DNA of 45,723 nucleotides from Flavobacterium sp. (lineage in GTDB: Bacteria; Bacteroidota; Bacteroidia; Flavobacteriales; Flavobacteriaceae). Positions 24,377 to 33,091 of the stretch are shown here, piece after piece (the first letter of the stretch is position 1; the number at the start of each line of letters is the position of its first letter). Both the position numbers and the translations under genes were made by a program. Where the stretch lies: positions 1-45,723 of the forward strand of contig JASLID010000099.1 in assembly GCA_030153045.1 (NCBI GenBank), in the 5' to 3' direction. A model generated the notes under the pieces. That model made no database searches, had not been told where the DNA came from, and saw nothing but the letters and a program-made list of their open reading frames with translations.

Positions 24377-26584
24377 TTATAGGTTTACTTTAGCGCCAAC
24401 ATAAATATTTCTTCCAGCAGCATTAATTCCAGAAGCAAAAGCTCTGTATTGAATATCTAAAATATTTTCAACACCGGAATAGATTGTTAAGTAATTAAAT
24501 GGCTTAACAGCCGCTTTGAAGTTATAAGTTTGCCAGTTTGGAGTTCCACCTGGAGCTGCATAAACTAAATTATCTTCAGTACTTGTTGTAGAATAATCTT
24601 CCAAACGTTTTCTGCCATTGAATAACATGTTTAAATCAAGATTTAACCATTTGTTTTCATAATTAAATCCAGTTTTTCCATAAACAGGAGGAATGTGATC
24701 AAGAGGCTTTCCTATATTGTCTACGCTAGATTTAACTCTTCCGTATGTGTAGCCAAAGTTTCCATAGAATTTCAAATGCTCTAAAATATTTATTTTAAGA
24801 GAAGATGAGTAACCAAAAATTTCAGCAGTTCCTAAATTTTGATTTGCTTGTATTTGAGTTGTCACTCCATCATATACAACTGTATCTGCACCATTAAAAG
24901 TGAATTTATCAGTTACAATAGCGTCGAATAAACGTGTATAGAAAATGGTGTTTTCGAACTCTAAAACTTTATCAGAGTAAAGTGTAATGTTTAAATCTCC
25001 AGTAATATTTTTTTCTGGTTTGATGTTTGGATTAGGGACAATTAATTTATCACCTCCAGCAGAATCAAAAACTTTAGCTAAATCATCCACATTTGGTGTT
25101 CTAAAACCAGTAGCAACATTAAAACTTATTTTTACATTTTTTGTAGAATTATTGGTAATACCGGCTGCTGCACTGTAAGTAATGTTTGTTTGCTCAATAT
25201 CTGAGAAAGGGAAAGGGAAGTACGTTTTGTCTTTAAACTCACTATACAATTTTGCATAACCTACTCTTGCTCCTAGATTATAGGTAGTGTTTTCTGTAAG
25301 TTTAGAAAAATAAGTTGCAAAAGCATCTGTTCTCAATGTGTAATTTTTTCCATCAGGATATCTTGTGCTTGTTGGTGTAACCGCTCCTGTCTTAATATCC
25401 TTATTACTAGCAGTTGATTTTAAATCGTCGTAAAAACCTTCAACTCCATATAATAACTCTCCTTGACCAATTTTTGCTTTTAAATCAGCATTGATTGAGT
25501 ATACTTGTACTTTTTCAACTCTTGATTCTTCATTAGGGTTATTTCGGGTTCTGTTTATACGACTTTCTTCAATATCCTGAAAATTGGCTCCAATAGTTAA
25601 GTCACTATTTAAAAATGCTTTTTCTTTATTGAATTTATATCCGGCTAAAATTCTTTTTTGCGGACCATAATTCCAGGTTGCATAACGTAAGTTCCCGTTT
25701 CTGATATCTGTTAATCTGTCATAACGAGGAATATCTGAAGTAGTAGAAAACTGTAAGTTTAAGTTATGAGAAGTAGTCTCATTTGGTTGAAACAATACTT
25801 TTTGCATTACATTGTATTGCTTATACCCCGAGTATTTTTGTACATATGGATCAGGATTTGCTACAACATTATCTACACCATTTACTGTTTCAACATATAA
25901 AGGACGTAAGCCAAAGAAGTCATTATGACCATTTTTCTCCTTACCCATTTTTAAATCGCCAAAATCATTATAAGAAATAGCGGTTAAAGTCGCCCATTTG
26001 TCACCAGAAAATCTAAAATCCCCATAACCTGATTTTTCTTCATTTGCAGAGCTATATCTTGTGTTTAAGCTTCCGGAAAATACTTTACCATTGTTTTGAG
26101 AAAGTAATAAAGGCCTTTTGGTAATTAAATTGATAGCTCCACCTAATGCATCACTTCCAAATTGAGTTGATGAGGAACCAAAAAGGATGTCAGTGCTTTC
26201 AAGCATATTTTCATCAACTGAGAGCACATTTTGCAAGTGACCTCCACGGAAAATAAGGTTGTTCATTCTTACACCATCAACTAGTAATAATATACGGCTT
26301 GATTCTAAACCTCTAATTACCGGACTTCCACCACCTTGTTGTGATTTTTGAACGAATAACTTTCCTGAATTAGAAAGCATATCCGCAGTGGTTTGGAAGT
26401 TTTGAAACTCGATATCTTTTTGTGCAATAGACTCTATTGATTGAGAGTTGTTTTTCTTTGATTTTGTATAACGTTGTGATTCTAATCTTATTTCGTCTAA
26501 TTGATTAGTTTTAGTAGAATCTGAGCTTTGTGAAAACCCTACTATTGAAGCTAAAAGAGCTATAACAGATAATTTTTTTTTCAT
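24377..26584 (-). CDS. TonB-dependent outer membrane receptor (haem/haemoglobin-receptor-like)
   Basis: The 735-residue receptor has a signal peptide (MKKKLSVIALLASIVGFSQ). The plug domain (about 30-160) contains GGGSPVIRGLESSRILLLVDGVRMNN and ends FGSDALGGAINLITK. The barrel ends in the family-typical C-terminus RNIYVGAKVNL. It lacks the carboxypeptidase-like N-terminal domain and a SusD partner, so it is not a SusC glycan importer. The plug wording and the barrel motifs FRTPNVDDL and NPNIKPEKN resemble the FRAP/NPDL boxes of haem and haemoglobin receptors; the ligand remains an inference. It shares a transcript with the 170-residue protein upstream. ExbB, ExbD and a TonB-like protein are encoded at 41.6-44.2 kb. 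Confidence 0.9.
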   Translation of the reverse strand: MKKKLSVIALLASIVGFSQSSDSTKTNQLDEIRLESQRYTKSKKNNSQSIESIAQKDIEFQNFQTTADMLSNSGKLFVQKSQQGGGSPVIRGLESSRILLLVDGVRMNNLIFRGGHLQNVLSVDENMLESTDILFGSSSTQFGSDALGGAINLITKRPLLLSQNNGKVFSGSLNTRYSSANEEKSGYGDFRFSGDKWATLTAISYNDFGDLKMGKEKNGHNDFFGLRPLYVETVNGVDNVVANPDPYVQKYSGYKQYNVMQKVLFQPNETTSHNLNLQFSTTSDIPRYDRLTDIRNGNLRYATWNYGPQKRILAGYKFNKEKAFLNSDLTIGANFQDIEESRINRTRNNPNEESRVEKVQVYSINADLKAKIGQGELLYGVEGFYDDLKSTASNKDIKTGAVTPTSTRYPDGKNYTLRTDAFATYFSKLTENTTYNLGARVGYAKLYSEFKDKTYFPFPFSDIEQTNITYSAAAGITNNSTKNVKISFNVATGFRTPNVDDLAKVFDSAGGDKLIVPNPNIKPEKNITGDLNITLYSDKVLEFENTIFYTRLFDAIVTDKFTFNGADTVVYDGVTTQIQANQNLGTAEIFGYSSSLKINILEHLKFYGNFGYTYGRVKSSVDNIGKPLDHIPPVYGKTGFNYENKWLNLDLNMLFNGRKRLEDYSTTSTEDNLVYAAPGGTPNWQTYNFKAAVKPFNYLTIYSGVENILDIQYRAFASGINAAGRNIYVGAKVNL

Positions 26585-26633
26585 AATATTTTAATTAATT
26601 TTTTTTATATTTTATTGTCATAAAAGCAATTAA

Positions 26634-27146
26634 TTAACATGGTGGCCTGTCTGTTTTTAGTGTTATTTTATTGGGTTTTCCTTGTATGAAATGTGAATTG
26701 TTTCTTTTGACTTTTAAAACAGAGAGTTTTACTAAATAATCATCATCTGTTTTGTTTATAACAGTTATATGATTAAAGGTGTTTATGCGTTTCTTTTTGT
26801 TCGAATTCGTTGAGTTTTTTTTGTTAAAAAGGCGATTTAATGCAATGCGGATTTCATTTTCAAAATTATCCTTAACGACATTAACAACCACTTTGTTAGA
26901 TTTTATTTTAAATGAAACTACATCGTAAAAGGAATCGTTAAGTTTGATTTCTTTTTTGTCATTCATTCTATTCCATTCTGAAATAGAAAACACTTTGTAT
27001 TCCGATAAATATGCTTTTGAAATTTGATTTTGATGTCTTATTTGTTGAACATTCTCTACATATACCTCAGAAAACAGCGTACACAATTGAAAAACGTATA
27101 ACGTTACAATTGAAAAAACGGCTATGTATTTAATGTTTTTTAACAT
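26634..27146 (-). CDS. Uncharacterised membrane-anchored protein upstream of the TonB receptor
   Basis: I do not recognise this 170-residue protein. Residues about 8-27 (AVFSIVTLYVFQLCTLFSEV) form a single transmembrane or uncleaved signal segment. The rest is a Lys/Asn-rich domain with beta-strand patterns (SFYDVVSFKIKSNKVVVNVV, YLVKLSVLKVKRN) and ends RPPC with a terminal cysteine. It precedes the receptor gene by 49 bases in the same direction, so it may work with it as an accessory or surface factor. A 9-bp inverted repeat sits 30 bases upstream of its start and may be an operator for both genes. Confidence 0.7.
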   Translation of the reverse strand: MLKNIKYIAVFSIVTLYVFQLCTLFSEVYVENVQQIRHQNQISKAYLSEYKVFSISEWNRMNDKKEIKLNDSFYDVVSFKIKSNKVVVNVVKDNFENEIRIALNRLFNKKNSTNSNKKKRINTFNHITVINKTDDDYLVKLSVLKVKRNNSHFIQGKPNKITLKTDRPPC

Positions 27147-27175
27147 CTAGATTTCAGTAAAAAATGCAATTTAAT

Positions 27176-27197
27176 GAATATTTAATCAAATATTCAA
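27176..27197. promoter_or_regulatory. Candidate operator: 9-bp inverted repeat upstream of the receptor operon
   Basis: TGAATATTT (27176-27184) and AAATATTCA (27189-27197) are perfect complements around AATC. The repeat lies 30-51 bases before the ATG at 27146, a normal place for a repressor site. No T-run follows on either strand, so a terminator is unlikely. Confidence 0.45.
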
Positions 27198-27241
27198 TTT
27201 GAGAGGTAATTGCATCAAAAATCACACCAAAAACATTGATT

Positions 27242-27793
27242 TTAATGCTTTTTTAGCAATGAATAGATAACGGTATCTAAGAATTTTCCGTTAAAAAATT
27301 CATTTTCAATGAGATGTGCTTCTTTTACAAAGCCATTTTTTTCTAATACTCTTGCAGAGGCTACATTGGATGGGTCAATAATAGCTTCGAGCGAATGCAT
27401 ATTCATTTGATTAAAACCATAATCAACTACTAACTGAATGGCTTCAGTTGCTATTCCTTTTCCAGAGCATTCAGGCAATAGCATATAGCCAATTTCAGAT
27501 CTGAAATGTTCCCATTTTATTCGATAATGGCCAATAATCCCCAATAGTTTAGGATTACCTTTAAGTGTTATTGCCCAATTAATACCTTCGTTAGTTTCAA
27601 TTTTACTTTGAATCATTTTTATATGCTCTAATGCTTCATCATGACTTGTAACTAAAGGTCTAGGGATGTATTTCATGATATCAGGATTACTTCTTAACTC
27701 GAATGCTTCCTGTACATCATCATTTGTAATTTGTCTCAAAAGTAATCGCTCTGACTCTAAGTTTTGAAAGGGTAAAAAAGAAAATTGGCTCAT
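27242..27793 (-). CDS. GNAT family N-acetyltransferase (RimJ/RimL-like)
   Basis: The 183-residue acetyltransferase has ESERLLLRQITNDDVQEAFELRSNPDIMKYI, the RimJ/RimL-type N-terminus. The acetyl-CoA loop is ECSGKGIATEAIQLVVDYGF, in the R/Q-x-x-G-x-G/A position. MNMHSLEAIIDPSNVASARVLEKNGF is motif B. The target, either a protein N-terminus or a small amine, is unknown. It lies 4 bases after the epimerase stop codon and is co-transcribed with it. Confidence 0.88.
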   Translation of the reverse strand: MSQFSFLPFQNLESERLLLRQITNDDVQEAFELRSNPDIMKYIPRPLVTSHDEALEHIKMIQSKIETNEGINWAITLKGNPKLLGIIGHYRIKWEHFRSEIGYMLLPECSGKGIATEAIQLVVDYGFNQMNMHSLEAIIDPSNVASARVLEKNGFVKEAHLIENEFFNGKFLDTVIYSLLKKH

Positions 27794-27797
27794 ATTT

Positions 27798-28646
27798 TTA
27801 TACTAGTTCTATTGAAAAAGAAGCTTGATAGCTTTCTCCTTCGGTTATTGTGATTATTCCTTCTTTTTTGAATATATCCCCATTTGAATTAACAGAATCT
27901 GCATAACCCTGCCAAGGTTCAATACACAAAAAAGGAGCGTTATTTTTTGTCCAAATGCCTAAGTGTGGAAAACTATCAAAATTAATTTTTATATGCGGTT
28001 TTTGATCTTTTAAAATTAATAATTTTTTCGTTTTTAAATTTTTAAACACCAGTGCGTCTTTTTCAAACAAAGAATAGGATAGTGGTAAATGATTGTTTTC
28101 TAAAATTATATCATTTGTACTTCCTGAAAACAATCCATTTTTCAATTCGGACGAAACCAAACTGCTATCATTTTCAAATTGTAAAGAATAGTCTTCAAAA
28201 TTAGAATCAATTGCAAAAGCCGGATGTGCACCAATAGAAAAAGGCATTTTTGAATTTGAATTATTGATAACTGAATACCCAATATTTAATTTATTTCCTT
28301 CTAAAGTGTAATTCACCTCCAATTCAAATTGAAAAGGATATATTTCTAAACTTTGTTTGTTTTCTGTCAACGAAAAAGTAACCGAATCATCGGATTGTTG
28401 TTTTAGAACAAATTCATGATTTCTTGCAAAGCCATGTCTAGGCAATGAATATTTCTTGTTGCTAATTGTATAATTATCGTTAATAAGGCTCCCTACAATG
28501 GGAAACAATATTGGAGATGTTTTGTCCCAAAACGTTTTATTAATTGTCCAAATGTAATTTTTTGAGTTTTTATTTAAACTAATTAATTCAGCTCCAAAAG
28601 AATTAATTTCGGCCGAAATTATTTTATTCGAGATTGTTATATTCAT
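27798..28646 (-). CDS. Aldose 1-epimerase family protein
   Basis: The 282-residue beta-sandwich protein is of the galactose mutarotase superfamily, LacX/YphB-like branch. Recognisable pieces are ISAEINSFGAELISL, RHGFARNHEF (the His general-acid position), FSIGAHPAFAI (second His) and FLCIEPWQGYADS, where Glu is the catalytic base. It would interconvert alpha and beta anomers of a sugar or sugar phosphate. Substrate unknown. It forms a two-gene unit with the GNAT gene. Confidence 0.88.
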   Translation of the reverse strand: MNITISNKIISAEINSFGAELISLNKNSKNYIWTINKTFWDKTSPILFPIVGSLINDNYTISNKKYSLPRHGFARNHEFVLKQQSDDSVTFSLTENKQSLEIYPFQFELEVNYTLEGNKLNIGYSVINNSNSKMPFSIGAHPAFAIDSNFEDYSLQFENDSSLVSSELKNGLFSGSTNDIILENNHLPLSYSLFEKDALVFKNLKTKKLLILKDQKPHIKINFDSFPHLGIWTKNNAPFLCIEPWQGYADSVNSNGDIFKKEGIITITEGESYQASFSIELV

Positions 28647-28939
28647 TTATGATCTTTATTCGCCCATAAAGCTACATAAAAACCTTCATTAAATACGTTA
28701 GTTCGTAAATGCGTATTTCCTACTAAATAATAGCTATAAACAATTAACATTTTTTATGGTATTGATTAACAGTTATTTATATTCTTAGGGTGTAACTTTA
28801 CTTCAACCTATCCAAAGCATTTTTAATCTATCTTTTTTAATTAAAAAATCTAAATAACATTAGGGGAAGAAATTAATAAGCCTACAGATTTAAATTAAAT
28901 AAAAAATTCGCATTTAGTGTAAATTTAAAATAGATTATT
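28647..28939. other. Intergenic region without recognisable gene
   Basis: This is a divergent intergenic stretch of 293 bases between the epimerase and the secreted protein at 28940. It is very AT-rich and holds a perfect TTTTTTAATTAAAAAA palindrome (28833-28848). I see no ORF, RNA gene or clear TTTG-N19-TAnnTTTG promoter. Confidence 0.6.
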
Positions 28940-29461
28940 ATGAAATTATTATTTTGTTATTTAGCACTGTTTGGATTGTCTTTTGTTTCATACTCGCAAA
29001 ATGTTATTGAAGACGAATTAGATTCAAACCAACTACCAGCAATTGTTATTAAAAGCGCAGGTAAAGATTTTTCGGTGTATGTTCCTGATAAAAATCCTGA
29101 TTCTAAAGTACAACAAATGCAAGAGGAATTTGTTGGCTATAGTTTAGGCAAAGATGCAGAGGGATATGATGAGTATTTAGTTATTTTTGAAGCTGATGGA
29201 GCTTCATTAGCAGCTACATATAATGAAAACGGTAAACTAATAAGAGTTGTAGAAAAATACGACAATGTTAAACTTCCAAGACAAGTTATTTTTTCAGTTT
29301 ATAAATCATTTCCTGGCTGGACAATTGTTAAAGATAAATTTTTATACTCTCAAAGTGATGGGGACGTCATCAAAAAACAGTACAATTTAAAAATTAAAAA
29401 AGATGATGAAGTTAAAAAACTAGTTATTCAACCTAATGGAGAAATTTTAGCAGGACTATAA
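28940..29461 (+). CDS. Secreted PepSY-like / uncharacterised exported protein
   Basis: The 173-residue protein has a signal peptide (MKLLFCYLALFGLSFVSYSQ, cleavage after YSQ). The mature part has the two-halved pattern LPAIVIKSAGKDFSVYVPD...YLVIFEADGASLAATYNENGK and KLPRQVIFSVYKSFPGWTIV...VIQPNGEIL, which resembles PepSY-like (beta-lactamase-inhibitor-fold) periplasmic proteins of Bacteroidetes. It has no catalytic motif. Related sequences are sometimes wrongly labelled nicotinate-nucleotide adenylyltransferase in databases, as I recall; nothing here supports that. It is monocistronic, closed by a terminator. Confidence 0.75.
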   Translation: MKLLFCYLALFGLSFVSYSQNVIEDELDSNQLPAIVIKSAGKDFSVYVPDKNPDSKVQQMQEEFVGYSLGKDAEGYDEYLVIFEADGASLAATYNENGKLIRVVEKYDNVKLPRQVIFSVYKSFPGWTIVKDKFLYSQSDGDVIKKQYNLKIKKDDEVKKLVIQPNGEILAGL

Positions 29462-29485
29462 TTGTTTTTTTTAATTTTATATTTT

Positions 29486-29516
29486 AAGGGATTATTTATT
29501 TAATCCCTTTTTTTAT
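29486..29516 (+). terminator. Terminator after the secreted PepSY-like gene
   Basis: AAGGGATTA (29486-29494) pairs with TAATCCCTT (29501-29509) around TTTATT and continues into a T-run. Confidence 0.85.
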
Positions 29517-29618
29517 TTCTAAATTTTAAAAAAGAGCTCAATAGATAATAAATTAAAATTTAATTGCTTAACTTTATGTAGCCTCAGATTATTATTTTAA
29601 TTAAGTAACACCAATATT

Positions 29619-29900
29619 ATGAGTACAGATTTTGAAATGATCGAGAAAGAATCCATAAATAAACTTCATTTTCCAGAAACGGATGTGCTGGAAGATAAAG
29701 ATGAAATCAAACAAAGAAACTCTGATCTTGACAGAGCCCTGACGCTTGGAAACTTGGAACATGCTAAGATTAAAATATATTTTGAAGATGACTTATCAAA
29801 AAAAGTGGTTGAAACCACAATTTGGGGGGTGACTGATAAACGTGTTATTTTAAAACAAGGCATTGTAATTCCTATAAACCGCATTTATAGATCGATTTAA
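29619..29900 (+). CDS. Conserved small cytoplasmic protein of unknown function
   Basis: The 93-residue protein has no signal peptide, membrane segment or cysteine. It is acidic in the first half (FPETDVLEDKDEIKQRN) and has a beta-rich second half (KIKIYFEDDLSKKVVETTIW, GVTDKRVILKQGIVIPINRI). From memory, near-identical proteins occur across Flavobacterium as hypothetical proteins; no function is known to me. The second half reads like a small barrel or PH/Sm-like fold, which is speculation. Its stop codon abuts a bidirectional terminator shared with clpB. Confidence 0.8.
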   Translation: MSTDFEMIEKESINKLHFPETDVLEDKDEIKQRNSDLDRALTLGNLEHAKIKIYFEDDLSKKVVETTIWGVTDKRVILKQGIVIPINRIYRSI

Positions 29901-29939
29901 TAATAAAAAAGCCTCGAATTTCGAGGCTTTTTTATTATT
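29899..29939. terminator. Bidirectional terminator between the 93-aa gene and clpB
   Basis: A perfect palindrome with 19-bp arms: AATAATAAAAAAGCCTCGA (29899-29917) and its complement (29921-29939) around ATT. A- and T-runs on both sides let it work for both convergent genes. It overlaps both stop codons (29898-29900 and 29935-29937). Confidence 0.9.
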
Positions 29940-32532
29940 CATCAGCTTGATTCCTGAAAACCAATTTCCCATCAAAACAATCGAGTAAAATAATACTATC
30001 AGTGGTTATTTTACCAGCAAGCATTTCTTTAGAAAGCTGATTTAAAACTTCTTTTTGAATGACTCTTTTTACCGGTCGTGCACCAAAATACGGATCATAT
30101 CCTTTTTTAGATAAATAGTCAATTGCTTCGGGAGTAGCATCCATTATAATATTTTGATGTGATAATGTTTTGATTACATTTTTTAATTGTAATCCTACTA
30201 TTTCTTTAATATTATCATTTGTTAACGGTGTAAACATCACAATTTCGTCAATACGATTGATAAATTCTGGGCGTATCGTTTGTTTGAGTAAACCTAAAAC
30301 TTCAATTTTTGCAGCTTCAGTAGCAGCGTCTATTCCTCCTTTTAAATTTTCAAACTTCTCTTGTATAATTTGACTTCCCATATTAGAGGTCATAATGATA
30401 ATCGTATTTTTAAAATCGGCAAGACGACCTTTGTTATCAGTCAATCGCCCCTCATCGAGCACTTGTAATAAGATATTAAAAGTATCCGGATGTGCTTTTT
30501 CAATTTCATCTAACAATATTACTGAATAAGGTTTACGTCGTACAGCTTCGGTTAATTGTCCGCCTTCATCATAACCAACGTATCCTGGAGGAGCACCCAC
30601 CAATCTACTTACACTATGACGTTCCTGATATTCACTCATGTCAATGCGGGTCATGGCGTTTTCATCGTCAAACAAATATTCAGCTAGGGCTTTCGCTAAT
30701 TCGGTTTTACCTACACCTGTAGTTCCTAAGAAAAGAAATGTTCCAATAGGTCTTTTAGCATCTTGCAATCCAGCACGACTGCGACGTACAGCGTCACTAA
30801 TAGCTTCAATAGCCTCTTCTTGACCCACAACTCGGTGGTGAAGTTCGTCTTCAAGTTTTAGCAGTTTCTCACGTTCGCTTTGAAGCATTTTTGTTACTGG
30901 TATTCCTGTCCATTTGGCAACAATTTCTGCAATATCATCGCTTGTTACTTCTTCTTTAATCAAGGAGCTTCCTGATTGATTTTCTTGTAGTTCTAGTTGT
31001 AATGTATCTAGCTTTCCTTGTGCTTCTTTAATTTTTCCATAGCGAATTTCAGCCACTTTTCCGTAATCTCCATCACGTTCCGCACGTTCCGCTTCTCCTT
31101 TGAAATCTTCAATTTCCTGTTTGATAGATTGAATGTTGTCAACCAAATCTTTTTCCGATTTCCAACGTGCAAATATTTCGTTACGCTCTTCTTTGAGGTT
31201 AGATAAATCTAAGCCTAATGATTTCAATTTGGTCTCGTCATTTTCACGTTTGATGGCTTCAATTTCAATTTCCAGTTGCATGATTTTTCGGTCCAATGCG
31301 TCTAGCTCTTCAGGTTTGGAATTAATTTCCATACGAAGTTTAGAAGCTGCTTCATCAATTAAATCAATGGCTTTGTCGGGCAAAAAACGGTTGGTGATAT
31401 ATCTTTGCGATAATTCTACAGCAGCAATAATCGCATCATCTTTGATTCGCACTTTGTGATGTGTTTCGTATTTTTCTTTGATTCCTCTTAGAATTGAAAT
31501 AGCACTTTCGGTATCTGGTTCGTCAACATTTACTTTTTGGAAACGGCGTTCTAAGGCTTTGTCTTTTTCGAAATATTTTTGAAATTCATCTAAAGTGGTT
31601 GCACCAATAGCACGAAGTTCACCACGAGCCAAAGCCGGTTTTAAAATGTTTGCTGCATCCATAGCACCTTCGCCTCCTCCAGCTCCAACAAGTGTGTGGA
31701 TTTCGTCAATAAAAAGTACAATATCACCTTCGGCAGAAGTAACTTCTTTTACGACCGATTTTAATCGCTCTTCAAATTCCCCTTTATATTTTGCACCAGC
31801 AATGAGCGCTCCCATGTCTAATGAAAAAACAATTTTGTCTTTTAAATTTTCGGGAACGTCTCCATCTACAATTCTATGTGCTAATCCTTCAGCAATAGCA
31901 GTTTTACCAACTCCAGGTTCTCCCACTAACATTGGATTGTTTTTTGTTCTGCGGGTTAAAATTTGTAACACACGTCTAATTTCTTCGTCACGGCCAATTA
32001 CTGGGTCAAGCTTGCCTTCCTTAGCTAATTCATTAAGGTTTCTGGCGTATTTATTTAGTGCATTATACGTTTCTTCAGCTGAAGCTGATGTTACTCGTTC
32101 TCCTTTTCTAATTTCGTTAATGGCGGTTTCAAGACCTTTTTCGGTTACACCTTGGTCTTTTAAAATTTGAGCAACTTTACTCCTTGATTTGAAAATAGCT
32201 AAAATTAAATGTTCAATGGAAACATATTCATCATTCATTTTTTTAGCAATGGAAGTTGCTTCGGTCAATGATTTAGAAGCGTCGCGTGAAAACATTAATT
32301 CGCCACCAGAAACCTTTGGAAAACTTTGAATGGTACTGTCTAGAATTTGCTTGAACAAATCGATATTCACATTCAGTTTTTTTAGAATAAATGGCGTTAC
32401 GTTTTCATCTACTTCCAGAATTGCCTTGAAAATATGTTCGTTTTCAATTTGTTGCTGGTTGTTGCTTTGCGCAATTTGTTGGGCTTGTTGTAAGGCCTCT
32501 TGCGATTTGATTGTTAAATTATTTAAGCTCAT
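29935..32532 (-). CDS. clpB: ATP-dependent chaperone ClpB
   Basis: ClpB is a hexameric disaggregase that works with DnaK to rescue aggregated proteins after heat stress. The 865 residues are standard. The N-domain (about 1-145) is followed by AAA1 with Walker A GEPGVGKTA (about 204-212), a coiled-coil M domain (about 400-535), and AAA2 with Walker A GTTGVGKTE (about 607), GAPPGYVGYDEGGQLTEAVR (pore loop), TSNMGS and the sensor 2 block GYDPYFGARPVKRVIQ. There is no ClpP-binding IGL loop evident, consistent with ClpB rather than ClpA/C. I could not identify a standard promoter or CIRCE element in the 163-base region upstream. Confidence 0.98.
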   Translation of the reverse strand: MSLNNLTIKSQEALQQAQQIAQSNNQQQIENEHIFKAILEVDENVTPFILKKLNVNIDLFKQILDSTIQSFPKVSGGELMFSRDASKSLTEATSIAKKMNDEYVSIEHLILAIFKSRSKVAQILKDQGVTEKGLETAINEIRKGERVTSASAEETYNALNKYARNLNELAKEGKLDPVIGRDEEIRRVLQILTRRTKNNPMLVGEPGVGKTAIAEGLAHRIVDGDVPENLKDKIVFSLDMGALIAGAKYKGEFEERLKSVVKEVTSAEGDIVLFIDEIHTLVGAGGGEGAMDAANILKPALARGELRAIGATTLDEFQKYFEKDKALERRFQKVNVDEPDTESAISILRGIKEKYETHHKVRIKDDAIIAAVELSQRYITNRFLPDKAIDLIDEAASKLRMEINSKPEELDALDRKIMQLEIEIEAIKRENDETKLKSLGLDLSNLKEERNEIFARWKSEKDLVDNIQSIKQEIEDFKGEAERAERDGDYGKVAEIRYGKIKEAQGKLDTLQLELQENQSGSSLIKEEVTSDDIAEIVAKWTGIPVTKMLQSEREKLLKLEDELHHRVVGQEEAIEAISDAVRRSRAGLQDAKRPIGTFLFLGTTGVGKTELAKALAEYLFDDENAMTRIDMSEYQERHSVSRLVGAPPGYVGYDEGGQLTEAVRRKPYSVILLDEIEKAHPDTFNILLQVLDEGRLTDNKGRLADFKNTIIIMTSNMGSQIIQEKFENLKGGIDAATEAAKIEVLGLLKQTIRPEFINRIDEIVMFTPLTNDNIKEIVGLQLKNVIKTLSHQNIIMDATPEAIDYLSKKGYDPYFGARPVKRVIQKEVLNQLSKEMLAGKITTDSIILLDCFDGKLVFRNQADE

Positions 32533-32661
32533 ATTGTTAATTACTAGTTGTTGTTAATTCTATTTGTTTAGTTTTGCATTGAAATCGACAATTTGTGTTC
32601 CAATGTTAAAATCAGGACAAAATGACTTGTTTTTTGCGTTTTTTGGAATAAAATAGTGTAG

Positions 32662-32685
32662 AATTAAGACAATATGTCTTTAATT
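32662..32685. promoter_or_regulatory. Near-palindrome just upstream of ytxJ
   Basis: AAGACA-ATA-TGTCTT (32666-32680) is a perfect inverted repeat. It extends to AATTAAGACAATATGTCTTT and AATT with one extra base. It ends 10 bases before the ytxJ ATG, so it could be an operator or a hairpin that affects initiation. Confidence 0.4.
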
Positions 32686-32695
32686 ATGTAAAGTT

Positions 32696-33082
32696 ATGAG
32701 TTTTTTTAAGAATATATTCGGAGAATCAAAAGAAGAATCGTTAACACCAAAATTAAATTGGATTCCGTTAACTAAAATGGAACAATTAGATGAGATTGTT
32801 GAACAATCTAAAATAAAACCGGTTACTATTTTTAAACACAGTACCCGTTGTAGTATTAGTCGTATGGCATTAAAGCAATTTGAAAAAGAGTTTGATTTTG
32901 AAGATAAAACAGAAACTTATTTTTTAGACTTATTGGAATACAGACCAATATCCAACCAAATTGCATCGCAATTTAATGTGTTGCATCAGTCTCCACAGAT
33001 AGTTGTAATTAAGGATGAAGTTTCGGTTTACAATGCTTCGCATAGTGATATTCAGGCGGAAAATTTGGAAAAGTTCATATAA
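32696..33082 (+). CDS. ytxJ: Bacillithiol system redox-active protein YtxJ
   Basis: This 128-residue thioredoxin-fold protein belongs to the YtxJ family, thought to act as a monothiol bacilliredoxin that resolves bacillithiol mixed disulfides. The active site is FKHSTRCSISRMAL with single Cys52 followed by Ser (C-S-I-S), and the cis-Pro region is HQSPQIVVIKDE. The N-terminal 25 residues are a short family-typical lead-in. It is divergent from clpB and ends at a bidirectional terminator. Its presence implies that the organism makes bacillithiol; no bsh genes are in the window. Confidence 0.88.
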   Translation: MSFFKNIFGESKEESLTPKLNWIPLTKMEQLDEIVEQSKIKPVTIFKHSTRCSISRMALKQFEKEFDFEDKTETYFLDLLEYRPISNQIASQFNVLHQSPQIVVIKDEVSVYNASHSDIQAENLEKFI

Positions 33083-33091
33083 TCTAGTAAT

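Noticed and set aside
31595..32170. Long + strand ORF (191 codons) opposite clpB, and similar antisense ORFs opposite the sensor kinase (12354-12719), thioesterase 2 (14753-15091) and clpB (31133-31459)
   Set aside because: They lie wholly antisense to confidently identified genes and their translations have low-complexity, Ser/Ile-rich composition without any recognisable motif.
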